Below the pieces are notes generated by a model, which made no database searches, had not been told where the DNA came from, and worked only from the letters and a program-made list of their open reading frames with translations. Below, piece after piece: positions 1-12,400 of a DNA stretch of 64,000 bases. Source of the DNA: Hippasteria phrygiana (Eukaryota; Echinodermata; Asteroidea; Valvatida; Goniasteridae); NCBI GenBank assembly GCA_037893225.1, contig JAZGUH010000156.1:62001-126000 (forward strand), given 5' to 3'. The translations under genes and the position numbers were made by a program. The first letter of the stretch is position 1. Every line of letters begins with the position of its first letter.

Positions 1-338
1 TTAACTGGAACTTTTAAGTTGGACGCCAACGTTGACACATCGGCCAAAAGAATGAAAAGGCGCGTGCGCTCTGGGTCAATCGGGTCGATGTAGAAAGGTC
101 ACGCAAAGCGCCCTCATGAGTCGTTATACTGACAGCTCGGTTACTTCTACCACGGTCTCGGAAAAAAAAATTCCCGTGTCGAAAGTCCAATTGCGGACAG
201 TGGTCACGTTTGACCATTTTTCATTTCACCATCGTCTCGGTAAAACCTTCCAAAAACAAGTCCAGTGCGGATACGGCTTCAGCTTCTTTTTCCAAATTGT
301 ACCCATGCCGTGACTGTTGGACTTGTTTTTTTATCCAG

Positions 339-467
339 AGGGTCCAAGGCGATGTTCGGCTTGTTCTTCTCCAACTCTCCCAAGGCGATGATTTTTGCGG
401 CCGACACGGTCCGCACTAACCAGATGCCAAACTTGACAGCAATGTACCAGACAGAACGACAAGCCAA
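339..467 (+). CDS. POLE: POLE exon (first in window)
   Basis: Acceptor TTTTATCCAG precedes 339 and donor GTAAGT follows 467. It encodes fragment residues 1-42, including [18 protein letters not shown], which matches the conserved DTVR-NQMP block of POLE. It begins with the third base of a codon and ends with two bases (AA). The previous exon is not visible in 1-338. Confidence 0.9.
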
Positions 468-3400
468 GTAAGTTCAGGAATGTTTTTCAAAAAGTCAGGG
501 GAGGTGAGTGTGTCTCTCACCAAATGGTGGAGGTTGCCTGGGTCTGTGGGTCTGAATAATGGGATAATTTCTTTGGTATCTATTAAAGATTTATTCTCTG
601 GACCCAACAAAACTGGGTGGTTGGGTCGGTAACCTAAAATGTGGCCAACCCTACCACCTCTGTTGTAGCCCTTTACCTAGAGTGGCTTTTAGCCTTGTAT
701 CGGCCGACTTCCATAAAAAAAGTTCTAACTTTTGAGACGTTCCCTAAGCTGATTGTTCGCACTCTCAAATGTTTTATAAACATCAACATTTGTTTTCAAA
801 TGTTCTGTTTAACCCCTTGGGCACGGTATTTTACGGGAGACGTCGGTGTGTCGCGGCGGTTCTGGCAGCTAAATCGAACCGCTACAATGTGTTTGTGCAG
901 TCAAGCGTATCATAAACAATAATCCAACAATGGATTGAAACTGCACAAACAGTGGCCAGTGGCGTCATCCGGCCTGGTGACACTGGTTTTTGTGTGCCCA
1001 CAGGCGTCATCCGTACGCAAGGGGTTAAACATGATCAAAATTGTCCAAAAGGGACCTTGGTAGTTTTGTGTTTGTCTGTCAGCCTCTCAGCAGAACGGAT
1101 TTTGTCTTGGTTTTCAGGATTGCTCGTGGGACCGACGAAGAATTTCTCCCTCCTAAAATGCACAACTTTGAAGTACAAGTGGAAAAGGACATGACGAAGG
1201 TATGGTTGCTAGTGGAAATGTGAGGATTAGAACATCATGCTTGAGAAGAGAAGTTTTATACTCCTGCTTTTGTAACCCCCACCCATCTCCCACCCATCTC
1301 CCACCCATCTCCCACCCATCTCCCACCCATCTCCCACCCATCTCCCACCCATCTCCCACCCATCTCCCACCCATCTCCCACCCAGCTCCCACCCAGCTCC
1401 CACCCAGCTCCCACCCAGCTCCCACCCAGCTCCCACCCAGCTCCCACCCAGCTCCCACCCAGCTCCCACCCAGCTCCCACCCAGCCCCCACCCAGCTCCC
1501 ACCCAGCTCCCACCCAGCCCCCACCCAGCTCCCACCCAGCCCCCACCCAGCCCCCACCCAGCCCCCACCCAGCCCCCACCCAGCTCCCACCCAGCTCCCA
1601 CCCAGCCTCTCCCCAGCCCGAATGTACCTGTTGGAAAAGATGGACTATTAAGCTCTTGGTGGAAATGATGCCAAGAATTTTACGTGTAATAAAAACATTT
1701 TTTTTTTAAGCCCAATTTCTGGCATAGTCCTCCCGTGCAAATTCATGCGCTATGACGCCATATCATGGTGTCCCTCCGCTATTAAAGTCGAGACATGCCC
1801 TGTTTTTTTTTGTTTTCGTCCTAAAAATTCGTAAATCATAAATTGTGACCACTCTGCAAAAAGGGCCATAGTGTTTTATATGTAGCTGGAAAGGCCATTT
1901 TGTAAGCTTTCATATGGTGTATATGTCTGAGGCTTGTAGCATTTTGCATTCCAGAGATATTTGGAAATTTGCATGTTTATTTTCAGGAATTTCTTGAAAT
2001 GACTTAAGGAGAAACAAGCCATTTAAAAAAAAAAAAAAGCAAAGCAATAGATTGAAGCACTCAACACAAACCCATTCTTTTTCCAACTTTATTCACTGAA
2101 ATCAAAGATTTTCGTTATGAACTCGGATATAAATATAGGTATCAAAGATGCCAAAAAATCCCTCCCATAAAAATCATTGTTTGAAGAATTTTTCACCCTC
2201 TTCACATTGAACGGCCAATTACACATAAAGGCATACTGCGACTTATGTGCCCTTTTCGCAGAGCGGGTCACAATTTTGTAATTGTTCATAGTTGTTTCGT
2301 AACCATTGATAGATTTGTCCTCACCCGCAGGTCTACAAAGCCATCAATCGTTTGCTGTCATCATACAAGGATGAGAGAAGGGGACCGACGTTTATCGCTG
2401 TTCAGTCACCCATGAGTAAGCTTACAAGGAAACGTTTAGTGGATCAGGGGGGGGGGGGAGGTGGAATTACAATGGTTACAATCACTTCTTATAACTTTTT
2501 GGTAAAAACATTAACTATGGTAGATTCAACCTGATGCCCATCCTTGTATATTTTTTGGACTATCAGGATGGTATAAAATGTGACCGGCTCTGGCAAAACC
2601 GACGTTTCTCGGCATTTCACATTTCGTGGTATGGGCCAGCAACGTTAAATAAATGGCATCACGAATGATAGATTTCAGTGATGTAGTCGAAACCATCGCA
2701 AGACCCTGCAAGACCAACACAAGACCAACACAAGACCATCACAAGACCATCACAAGACCTTCAGTCTTAATTCAAGTCTCAAGCTATTCAAATGAACTGT
2801 AATAGAAGCATTCCTTTGTCATGGTTTATGCCTGTTACTTGTGCCCGTTACAAGCTGGTCTTGTGAAATGGTCTTGTGAAATGGTCTTGTGAAATGGTCT
2901 TGTGAAATGGTCTTGTGAAATGATCTTGTGCCTGGTCTTGTGCCTGTTCTTGTGCCTGGTCTTGTGCCTGGTCTTGTGCCTGGTCTTGTGCCTGGTCTTG
3001 TGCCTGGTCTTGTGATGGTCTCGACTGCATCACTGATAGATTTATCAGAAGTTGATCAAATTTGTCTTTACTTTAGTCCTTAATTTGCAATATTTAAAAA
3101 ATATTCTAAATTGAAATATTTTCCTTCACAAAAACCACATTATTCTAGTTTCCCGACTCGGCCCAGTCAGACAACAAAATCATTTTGTTCTAGCTCCTAT
3201 ACGATGTGCCCGGAATTACGTAGTCTCGCCAAATCACGAGGTCAACTTACATAAATCTTTCACATCTATTGCTTGTATTCTTTCCCAGTAAATCTCATCG
3301 AACTCAAGTTTTCACAAGGAAGATTTGTTTTCAATTTTAGGAGTAGCAGTTACAATTCTTTGCTGGTTATTCTAGAATAATCCCGTCGGATAAAATTAGA

Positions 3401-6400
3401 TTTTTCTTGCTCTCAGCTAACACGGAGCTAGTGAGACACATTTCCATGTTGGACGATTTCCCAATGGTTCGTCTGAATGTCAGCGACGGTGAGAATCTCT
3501 ACAGCGTTCTGGACTGGCAGAGACAGGGAGCCAGACGACTCCTGCAGCACTACCTCAACGTGGACTATCTTCTCCTGGTGCGCGAGTTCGTTTTTAATCA
3601 ACCCCGAGTAGGGCCAATGCTTTTCCGTTTCAGGAAAGTGCAAATTCCGTTTTCAAAATCCTAAATTCCGTTTCAGGCTGAAAATTTCAAAAAAATTTCA
3701 ATCCATAAAAGTGCATTGTAAACATACACCATGTACAGTCGTTTGGTTGCAACATGGAATAATTGCCAAAAAAGATTGCTATTTTAGCAAAGGCTGATCT
3801 ATTTACAGACGTAGTATTTAACTTCACCACAGTCAATTCATTAATACTGCACCGCCACGACCACACACGTAAGAAACATGCAATAGCCGTATACGCCACG
3901 ACCTCACACACACATCACATGATTTGTATTCCTTCAGGCCAAAGCGAAATTGATGTCCGCCATTTTTTTTCTTTCACGCTAACGTTAGGCGACAAAATAG
4001 GATAGTTTACGGTAGATTTCTGGACCGGGTCTGTCACTCACTTGCTAACGGTAATGATATATTGCTCTGATCTTGCACTTTTGGTCTTCCCAACAATCGT
4101 GATCTAAACAACTCTCATTTGTTATATGGTTCGTCTGCTCAATCAATCAACAATTCGTTTTGGACCAATGTATTTGACGAAATTGTGTTTTATCAATAAA
4201 ATTTTCTTCAGATTCAAATCCCATTTTCCGTTTCGAGGAGCAGATTCCGGGAATTCCGTCCGTTTTCCGCGATCGCGGAAAACCATTGGCCCTAACTAAG
4301 TGATTTTCATGGATTTATTTAGAAATCGTGACAGTCAGGCTTTCAGGTATTCCTACTTTTTCCTAATTTTTTAACTTGCTGCTACTTTTCCCTTTGAAAT
4401 TCCTATTCTTTCCTACTTTTTCCTACTTTTTTCCCCTTGAAATTCCTATTCTTTCCTACTTTTTTCTACTTTTTTCCCCTTGAAATTCCTATTCTTTCCT
4501 ACTTTTTCCTACTTTTCCCCCTTGAAATTCCTATTCTTTCCTACTTTTCCTACTTTTTTCCCCTTGAAATTCCTATTCTTTCCTACTTTTTTCTACTTTT
4601 TTCCCCTTGAAATTCCTATTCTTTCCTACTTTTTTCTACTTTTTTCCCCTTGAAATTCCTATTCTTTCCTACTTTTTCCTACTTTTTTCCCCTTGAAATT
4701 CCTATTCTTTCCTACTTTTTCCTACTTTTTTCCCCCTTGAAATTCCTATTCTTTCCTACTTTCTCCTACTTTTTCCTACTTTTTGTCCCACAAGTGCAAA
4801 AAAGAAAAGAAGTCTCATTGAATATTTTTCATAACAGTGTTACACTGTCATATGAAAATCACCCGGTAAAGGGCTTGGGTGCAGGAGTACTGCAACTTTA
4901 CTTCCAAGAGCTTAGTTGAGGATGGAGTACAAGTGTTGTGAGTACAGAACATGCCAAATGAGGCTTGTGATGCTGTGGACATGGATGAGTATCAACGAAA
5001 ACTACTCCTGAAAGCCCGCAAAAGTCCTACTTTTGTCCCGTTTTATGGGGGAAAATTTTGATCCTACTATTCTCCTACTTTTTCACCTGCGTCTCCTTGA
5101 AAGCCTGTAACCTAAATGTATCAAGAATATGGAAAGTTTGTTACAAGACCATGTGGAGCGTACTGTTCGAAACGTCTAGTTAAAAAAAAAAACGGTTCTT
5201 TTCGGAACCACACAATTTAAAAAAGATCAATTTTACATGGTGATAACGCAAACCTTCCATACTCTGTTCATATCCACCATGCAAACCCTTCAAGCCTACA
5301 TGTATCAATTTCAAATTTGATCTGTGGATTGGTCGCGGTATTTTTAAGAAGCTGATTTGATTTAGGGCTGAGAGGTCAAAGTTCAAGTTCACAATGGCTA
5401 AAACGGTGTCAACTTGTCGGTGATAAGTCGAGAAATAACTAACCAATCAACTTCAAATTTGGTTGGAGGATTGTTCTTGGTTTTCCTAAGACGGCTGTTG
5501 ATGTAGGGCTGATAGGTCAAAGGTCAATTTTACAGTAGAAATCTTGTCGTTGATAACTAGAGAAATACACAACCTGTCAAATTCTGTTTGAGGATTGGTC
5601 TTGGGGTAGGTGAAAATTGGGACAATTTATCTGGAATCTGTTGAAGAATGATCGTCTATTTTAGATCGTGGCCCAGGAAAACCGTAAGGGTGGTAGGGTT
5701 GGCAATTAAAAATGTCGCCAACCGTACCACCTCTGATTGTAACGCTTTACCTGGATTGGCTTTTAGCCTTGTATTGGGAGATTTCAATAAAAAATAATTG
5801 GTGTTGAAAGGTCAAAGGTCACAATTGTGTATAATGCAGTTTATGTATATAGCATGCCACAGTTGTCAAAATTGTATTGTGTCAATGGGGCGTTTGTGTT
5901 AATAATAGTCATGACAACTGATTTTTATAAAAATTTTGCCGAAATGGATTTCAGAGCTACTTGGAGCAGAGTCGATATTTCCACGTCCCTGTTGGCAACT
6001 TGCCAGAGGATACCGGAATCTTTGGCGCCGATCTCTTCTACGCCAGACACTTGCAGAAGCACAGCCACGTGATGTGGGCGTCGCCCACCGAGCGACCAGA
6101 TCTGGGAGGGAGGGAGGCCGATGACAGCAGGTTAGTTTGTCCGTCTGTTTATCTGTCTGTTAGTTACTTTTCCCTGATCCCTAATTTTTGTTGAGCCGGC
6201 TGTTACATGTTGGTTCATACTTCTTGTGAGTTTTAGGGGTGTGCATCGGAACCGGGTACCCGAATAACCGACCGTTCGTGTCGGGAACCGGTTCCAGATT
6301 ATGGAATCGAGTACCCGTACAACTTTACATTATCGCATAGTAACTTCCCAGACAATGAAAAAGGAAAGGTTTTGAATGATATTTGTCGGGAATTTTCAAA

Positions 6401-9400
6401 ATTAAAATCCGACGACATTGGAAACCAGCACAGATTTCACGTTTATGATGCTCACGAAAGTCGACAATAAAGGGATTTTACCGGTCGTGGTTTTTGTAGT
6501 CTGGGTATGGATAAGAGCCTCGACGAGACATAATAGCATGCCTCATTCCACAATAAATGCAACTGTATAAAGCTTCCGGACAACCGTCTTTTGTGATGCC
6601 AGCGCATATGCTCGTGTCGGCACATGCAAAGGCGGAGAAGTGATGATGTTTACTGGACAGGCATGATTATTTTTCAGATTTTTGTCTGAAATCAGACTCT
6701 TTTGTATCGCGGGAAAAACACATTATTACAACTTCCGGGATTGGGAGTTTTGGGTTGGGTTTCTTTAACGGGTACCCGGGTACCCGTATTTTTTTCATCG
6801 GGTACCCGGTTCTTTTACTACCCGTAAATGCACACCCCGATGTGAATTAGAGTGGAGTGAATTGTTTGGTTGATGACAAATGTCACATTGAAACAACTGA
6901 TGACTAATATCAGGAACCGGTTCCAGATTATGGAATCAAGTATCCGTAACTGAATCAATAGTAATTTCTCAGACAATGAAACATGACATTTTTTTGAATG
7001 TCATTTGTGGGGAATTTTTCAAATGGAAACTAGGGTACGTGGAAAAACAAAACAGATTAACGTTTATGACGCGACCCTTATTTGGTTCAGGTTTTTTTGG
7101 ACAGGGTCGGGGCATGTTAGGGTTCTTGAAAGCCAAAAATAGGGTAGGTTGGAAACGGGAAGTCTAGAATTTAATGTGGGCTCCTTCGGCGAGGAATTAG
7201 ACAAAAGTCGGTAATCTTCAAACAGTCTGGAACTCATACTCTTTCTTTTGGTGGTTCCTTCAGGCTGGTGACGGAGTTTGAGGAGAGTACCAGCATCGAA
7301 GTGAATCAGTCGGGCTGCTATCACACCATCTGTGTGGAGCTAGATATGGCCAGCCTGGCAGTCAATACCCTACTACAGGTTGGTTGGTGGTAGTCATCGT
7401 TAGAAGTAAAAATATGGTGGTTGAAGAAAACATGCAACAGGTCAACCTATTTTCAAAGATACAACAATGTCTTAGGGAGCACTGCCTTGCCCATGGTCGG
7501 GCCAGGCCGTTGAAAAGCCTGGCAATGCCCGGGCCTTCTGGCTTTTAGTCTTGCTATTGTGAGCCACAAATCACCTAACAATAGAGCATCTACTAATTGA
7601 TAAAGCCTGGCCTCTGCCAGTCTAGGCCGGGCTATGGCCCCTCCCACGCTAATCTGTAGTGATTGTGTTTGTTGTCATTCCATTCATGGCCGGATATCAA
7701 GTCTAGGTGAACAATGGGAGCTGGCTGGACTCCAGCATTAGCGGGCAGTTTATTGTGTACAACCAGGGGATTATCGAAGGCCCGGGCGTTCCCGGGGCTT
7801 GGCCAGGCTTTTCACCGGCCTGGCCCGACCATGGGTTAGGCAGTGCTCCCTTACAACAATTGGAGCATCATCTAAATGCTTGTTTCCATCTGAATTAAAC
7901 AGGTGGTGGTTTTTCGTTCTTTTATAAATCTTTCTAGTGTAGTTAGGGAGCATTTCATATTGTCAAGATGCGGTAATGATTGCGGTACCGCATAAAAGGA
8001 TAAACCCCTAACGGAATTCGGTAGCTTGGCGAAAACGGTGGTACCGCAATACTGCTTGTGGTAGTCGAGTCCACAAGTCCATCACAAGTCCCTGCAAGTC
8101 CATCACAAGTCCCTGCAAGTCCATCACAAGTCCCTGCAAGTCCATCACAAGTCCCTGCAAGTCCATCACAGGCACTCCAGTCGTAATTCACAAGCTATAT
8201 CAAATGAGCTTTGACAAAGGCATTCCTTTGTCATTGTTCATCCAGTTTACTTGTGACCGGCTTTATGAAAGGACTTCTGACTGGACTTGCGAAAGTACTT
8301 GTGAAAGGACTTGCAGGGACTCGACTACAGCTCTGTGGTGTGGTCCCTTTTAATCACTTTGTGCCTTGTTTCCAACCTTTGACAGTCCCACCACATCAAT
8401 GAGATGGAGGGCAGCGCGGGCAGTATCGCGTTCGACGCCACCCCTCAGATCTCGCTGGAGGACATGGTGACGGGGAATGCGGGCACGGCGACCTTGCTGT
8501 CCAGCTACGACGAAACTGCTCTGTGCTCGGTAGCCTTCAGGTATTGAAAACCTCTGTCCAGCCAAAAAATCAAATGAACTCCTCTCCATCATTTTTCCTC
8601 CCAAGTAACATGAATCCTCCAACTTCCTCTGATTTCAAAGTGTTAAAGCTGCATGTAACCTGAATCCTCCAAAATCCTCTGATGGGGACCATTGCATGAA
8701 TCCCGCAAAATCCTCTCGGGGTTTTCATAAACACCCCAGTAACCTCAATCCTCCGAAATCATCCAGCATCAGATTGGGCCTGATGACCTGGATCCTCCAT
8801 TTTCCTCCAGAGGCAAAATCCCTCTTATGCCCTCAATCCTGCAAATTTCTACGATGCTTCAACTTCCAAAGACTCTCAATATTTCTCTTCCCCCTGGACA
8901 AGGAACATCGCAGGTTTCTCCCAAACCCTCGATGGCCCTTGGTAGTGAGAAGAAATTATGGTAAAGTGTCTTGCTCAAGGACAGAAGTGCCATGATCGGC
9001 CAGGCCGGGATTCAAGCCCACTTTCTGATGGCTGAGCCTGCAGTACGTGGGTCTGGTACGCTAGACTGCACGGCCACGACACTCCACCCACCCAACAAAA
9101 TTGAATGGGTCATTCTATAAATTTGGGGTCCAAAAGTGTGACATTTTTGGTGTCCCTGTAAACATAGTGACATGTGTAAAGATTTTTCAATTCCGGGCAC
9201 AGGAGGTTTCCTTTTGTACATAATTTTTAAAAAATTTCATTGCAGGATTATGAAGAGCATGGTGCATGGATGGCTGCGCGACGTTACGACGTATAGCAAT
9301 GTCTTCGCTGACCACCAGATCGTACACTTCTATCGGTAATTTCCTTGTCACACATACAATGCCGGTTTTAATTCTTTAGGGCAACATTATTAGCCCCAAA

Positions 9401-12400
9401 AAATTGAACAAAATGGTTCAATTTTTAAAAGGAAAGACTTGTATCCCAAGAGTCTTTGTAAGTACTTTGAGTGGGATAGAAATTCAAGAGGTTTCTTGGA
9501 AATATTGTGTTCTTTTCTAAGTGAGCAAAGAAAACTGGCAGGAGCGGGATTTGAGCCTGTGACCTCCGGAATACCACAGCGTCGGTACGGTATTCTGGAG
9601 GTCACGGGTTCAAATCCCGCTCCCGCCAGTTTTCTTTGTTCACTTTGAGAATTCATTCCAATTACCTAGTCAGTTTCTCTTGTTTGTTTGACGGTATTTC
9701 AATATAAATCGTCGTGTGCCCGGCAGAAGGACGTAAGCGCGCTTTGACGTGTAATTACACTTTCCGAGAACAGTTTTTTGTTGGCATTTCTAAATTAAGA
9801 ATCGCAAAAGGTTGAATTTTTGTCGGATGAAATTTATTGATATTTCCAATAATGCTGTGCATTTTCAACCTTTTCAACGACCTTTTGCCGGGAAGTCCTG
9901 CTGCCTTAAATTCAGCAGTGTTAGGGTTAACCCTAACACTGCTGAATCCATCAATATCAAGACGAATTTCCACGCACCCTGGGGGTTAGGGTTAACATGC
10001 CCCTAAGCGGCATGTGAAATGCTAACAACCTTTTGCCGGGAACAAACTTTGCTCCAAGCGCGTTTACGTCCCACTGAACTGGAGAGATGAATGCACTTGT
10101 ATCGTGTTTTGTTACATTGGTATTAATACACGCTAACGTCCTTTTACCGGAAACAAAAATGCAAAACCCCCTTCCGCCCTTTTGATTCTGTTATCTACGT
10201 CAGAATGACGTTAACCCCTTGAGATGAAATGCATATCAAAATAAAGATATTTTAATACTCTATCGATTTCCCCCCAAACCCGAATTTGACCTTTTGACCC
10301 CTTTTTCGTCCTTACAACCTTCTGCCGGGCACACGACGAAATGTTTGCTGCATCTGCTAGGGACTACAGTTTGTCGAGACGGATAAATCCAAAGAAGAAC
10401 AATTCGGCCGTTTTTCTTTAGATTTATCCGTCTCGACAAACTGTAGTCCCTAGCAGATGCAGCAAACATTTCACCAGAAGCTAGACGGTTTGTTCAGAAA
10501 GCGACGAGTGATGTTGCTCGTCCAAAGGACGACATCCTGTCAAGAAGTGTCCGCCCCCCCCCCCCCCCCCCCTCCATAATTTGATCTGCTTTCATATGCA
10601 GCGCTGCCAACCGGTGCGGGTTTTCCATATTTCGTACGGAAATTCACGAGAAATACGAAAATATGAAATTTGTTTTAACAAAGACAGATTTTGTGAAATC
10701 CGACCATAATAATAATGTTTTGTCATGCATATTATACTGTGATACTGCACATGCATTGGCTCATTATTGTTGCGATCCCAACCGAACGGATTAAATTTTA
10801 GCTTTGAAAAAATAAGGAGACGGTCCATCAAGCGCGTGGGTTCATTAAACTCACCAGGAACACCGCATGCAGGCATAACATGAGCTCAGAAAAATATTGA
10901 TGTTTAAAGTTTCAATTTCATGAAAAATACGGATTTTCTGAACGAAATACTGATTTTTTTGCTTTCTGAATACTGAAAGGGTTGGCAGTTCTGCATATGT
11001 TCAAGAAGCTTTGCTTTGTTTATTCACAGCTGGCTGCGTTCGCCCTCCGCCCTTCTCTATGACCCCGCCCTCCGGCGCACCCTCCACAACCTCATGAAGA
11101 AGATGTTCATGCTCCTCATCGCGGAGTTCAAGCGCCTGGGTGCCGCCATCGTCCACGCCAACTTCAACCGCGTCCTGGTCTGCACGAAGAAGCGCCGCGT
11201 CATCGACGGCGTGGCGTACGTGGATTACATCACCAATAGCATCAAGTCGCGGGACCTGTTCCACGGGATCGATCTGACCTACAAACAGTGTTGGGAACTC
11301 TTGATGTGGATCAATCCGGTAAGACTCCGTCATTTTTAACACGCCCTAAACAAACGTCAACAAATGGGGGCAACATGGATCACCCTTATATAGTGGACGT
11401 TTTAAACAAACTAACACAGCTGCATTTAAACGACTACAATATCATCTTCTGCTGGGTCCCAAGCCATGTTAGCCTATCGGGAAATGAACGAGCAGATGCT
11501 GCGGCTAAACAAGCTCCGAACTTACCACTTCACCCATGCCTTATTCCCCATACTGATTTCAAACAATCTATTTGGTCATACACAAGGAACATTATGGCAA
11601 GCATCATGGTCAACACAAACATCAAATAAGCTTCACTTTATACAACCTGGCCTTGGCTTTTGGCAACCCTATAGGAACTTGCCAAGGCGAGATCAGGTGG
11701 TTTTTTATTAAATGCCGCACAGGACATTCCACGATGACACATTCTTGGTTGCTGAAGGCAGAACCTCCCCCAAAATGCATCCCCTGTGATAGCCCAATGT
11801 CAATTCACCATATCATTGTAGAATGCCAGGAATACTCCCTTGTCAGACAACGGTATTTGAATGCAGCAACTTTAAAAGATATCCAAAAAACTTACATTTC
11901 TGAAAACAGCTGGACTGTACCAACACCTCTAACTCAAGCATTACGGAAAACAGCTGGACTGTACCAACACCTCTAACTCAAGCATTACGGAAAACAGCTG
12001 GACTGTATCTATTTTTATACACAGAAATGATTTCCTCACCAACTCTATATTTAATGAAATAGTGTTTACTGAACCTTTTGAATGTTGCCAGTTTCCGTTG
12101 TACTTTTGAATGTTAGCATATCCTTGTTTTGGTTTGTAATTGGACATGTTCTCACCGTGAATATGACCCTGGTAGTCGGCACGGCGTTAAACCAAAACTC
12201 ACTCACTCAACAAATGGGGAACCAGCCAATAACAGACATTGTTTGCGAGTTCTTCCACACTTTTATTTGAATTTATTTATATTGTTTTTACATCTTTAAA
12301 CATCAAAAGAATTGTTGAATGGGCTGTCATGGAAATACAAAAGTAAAAAAATCCGTCCTCAAAAGATCATATCCATACCCCTGCCGACAATAAAAACGAG

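Noticed and set aside
1..338. An additional POLE exon at the start of the window
   Set aside because: I looked for the residues expected before GSKAMFG in all plus-strand frames and found none with splice sites; the previous exon is probably outside the window.
1153..1651. ORFs of 107-149 codons over the CCCACCCAGCT array on both strands
   Set aside because: They are produced by an 11-bp repeat whose period avoids stops; composition is purely repetitive and they overlap the end of a POLE exon.
11016..11342. Minus-strand ORF opposite the large POLE exon
   Set aside because: It is the shadow of the strongly conserved plus-strand exon at 11030-11318.
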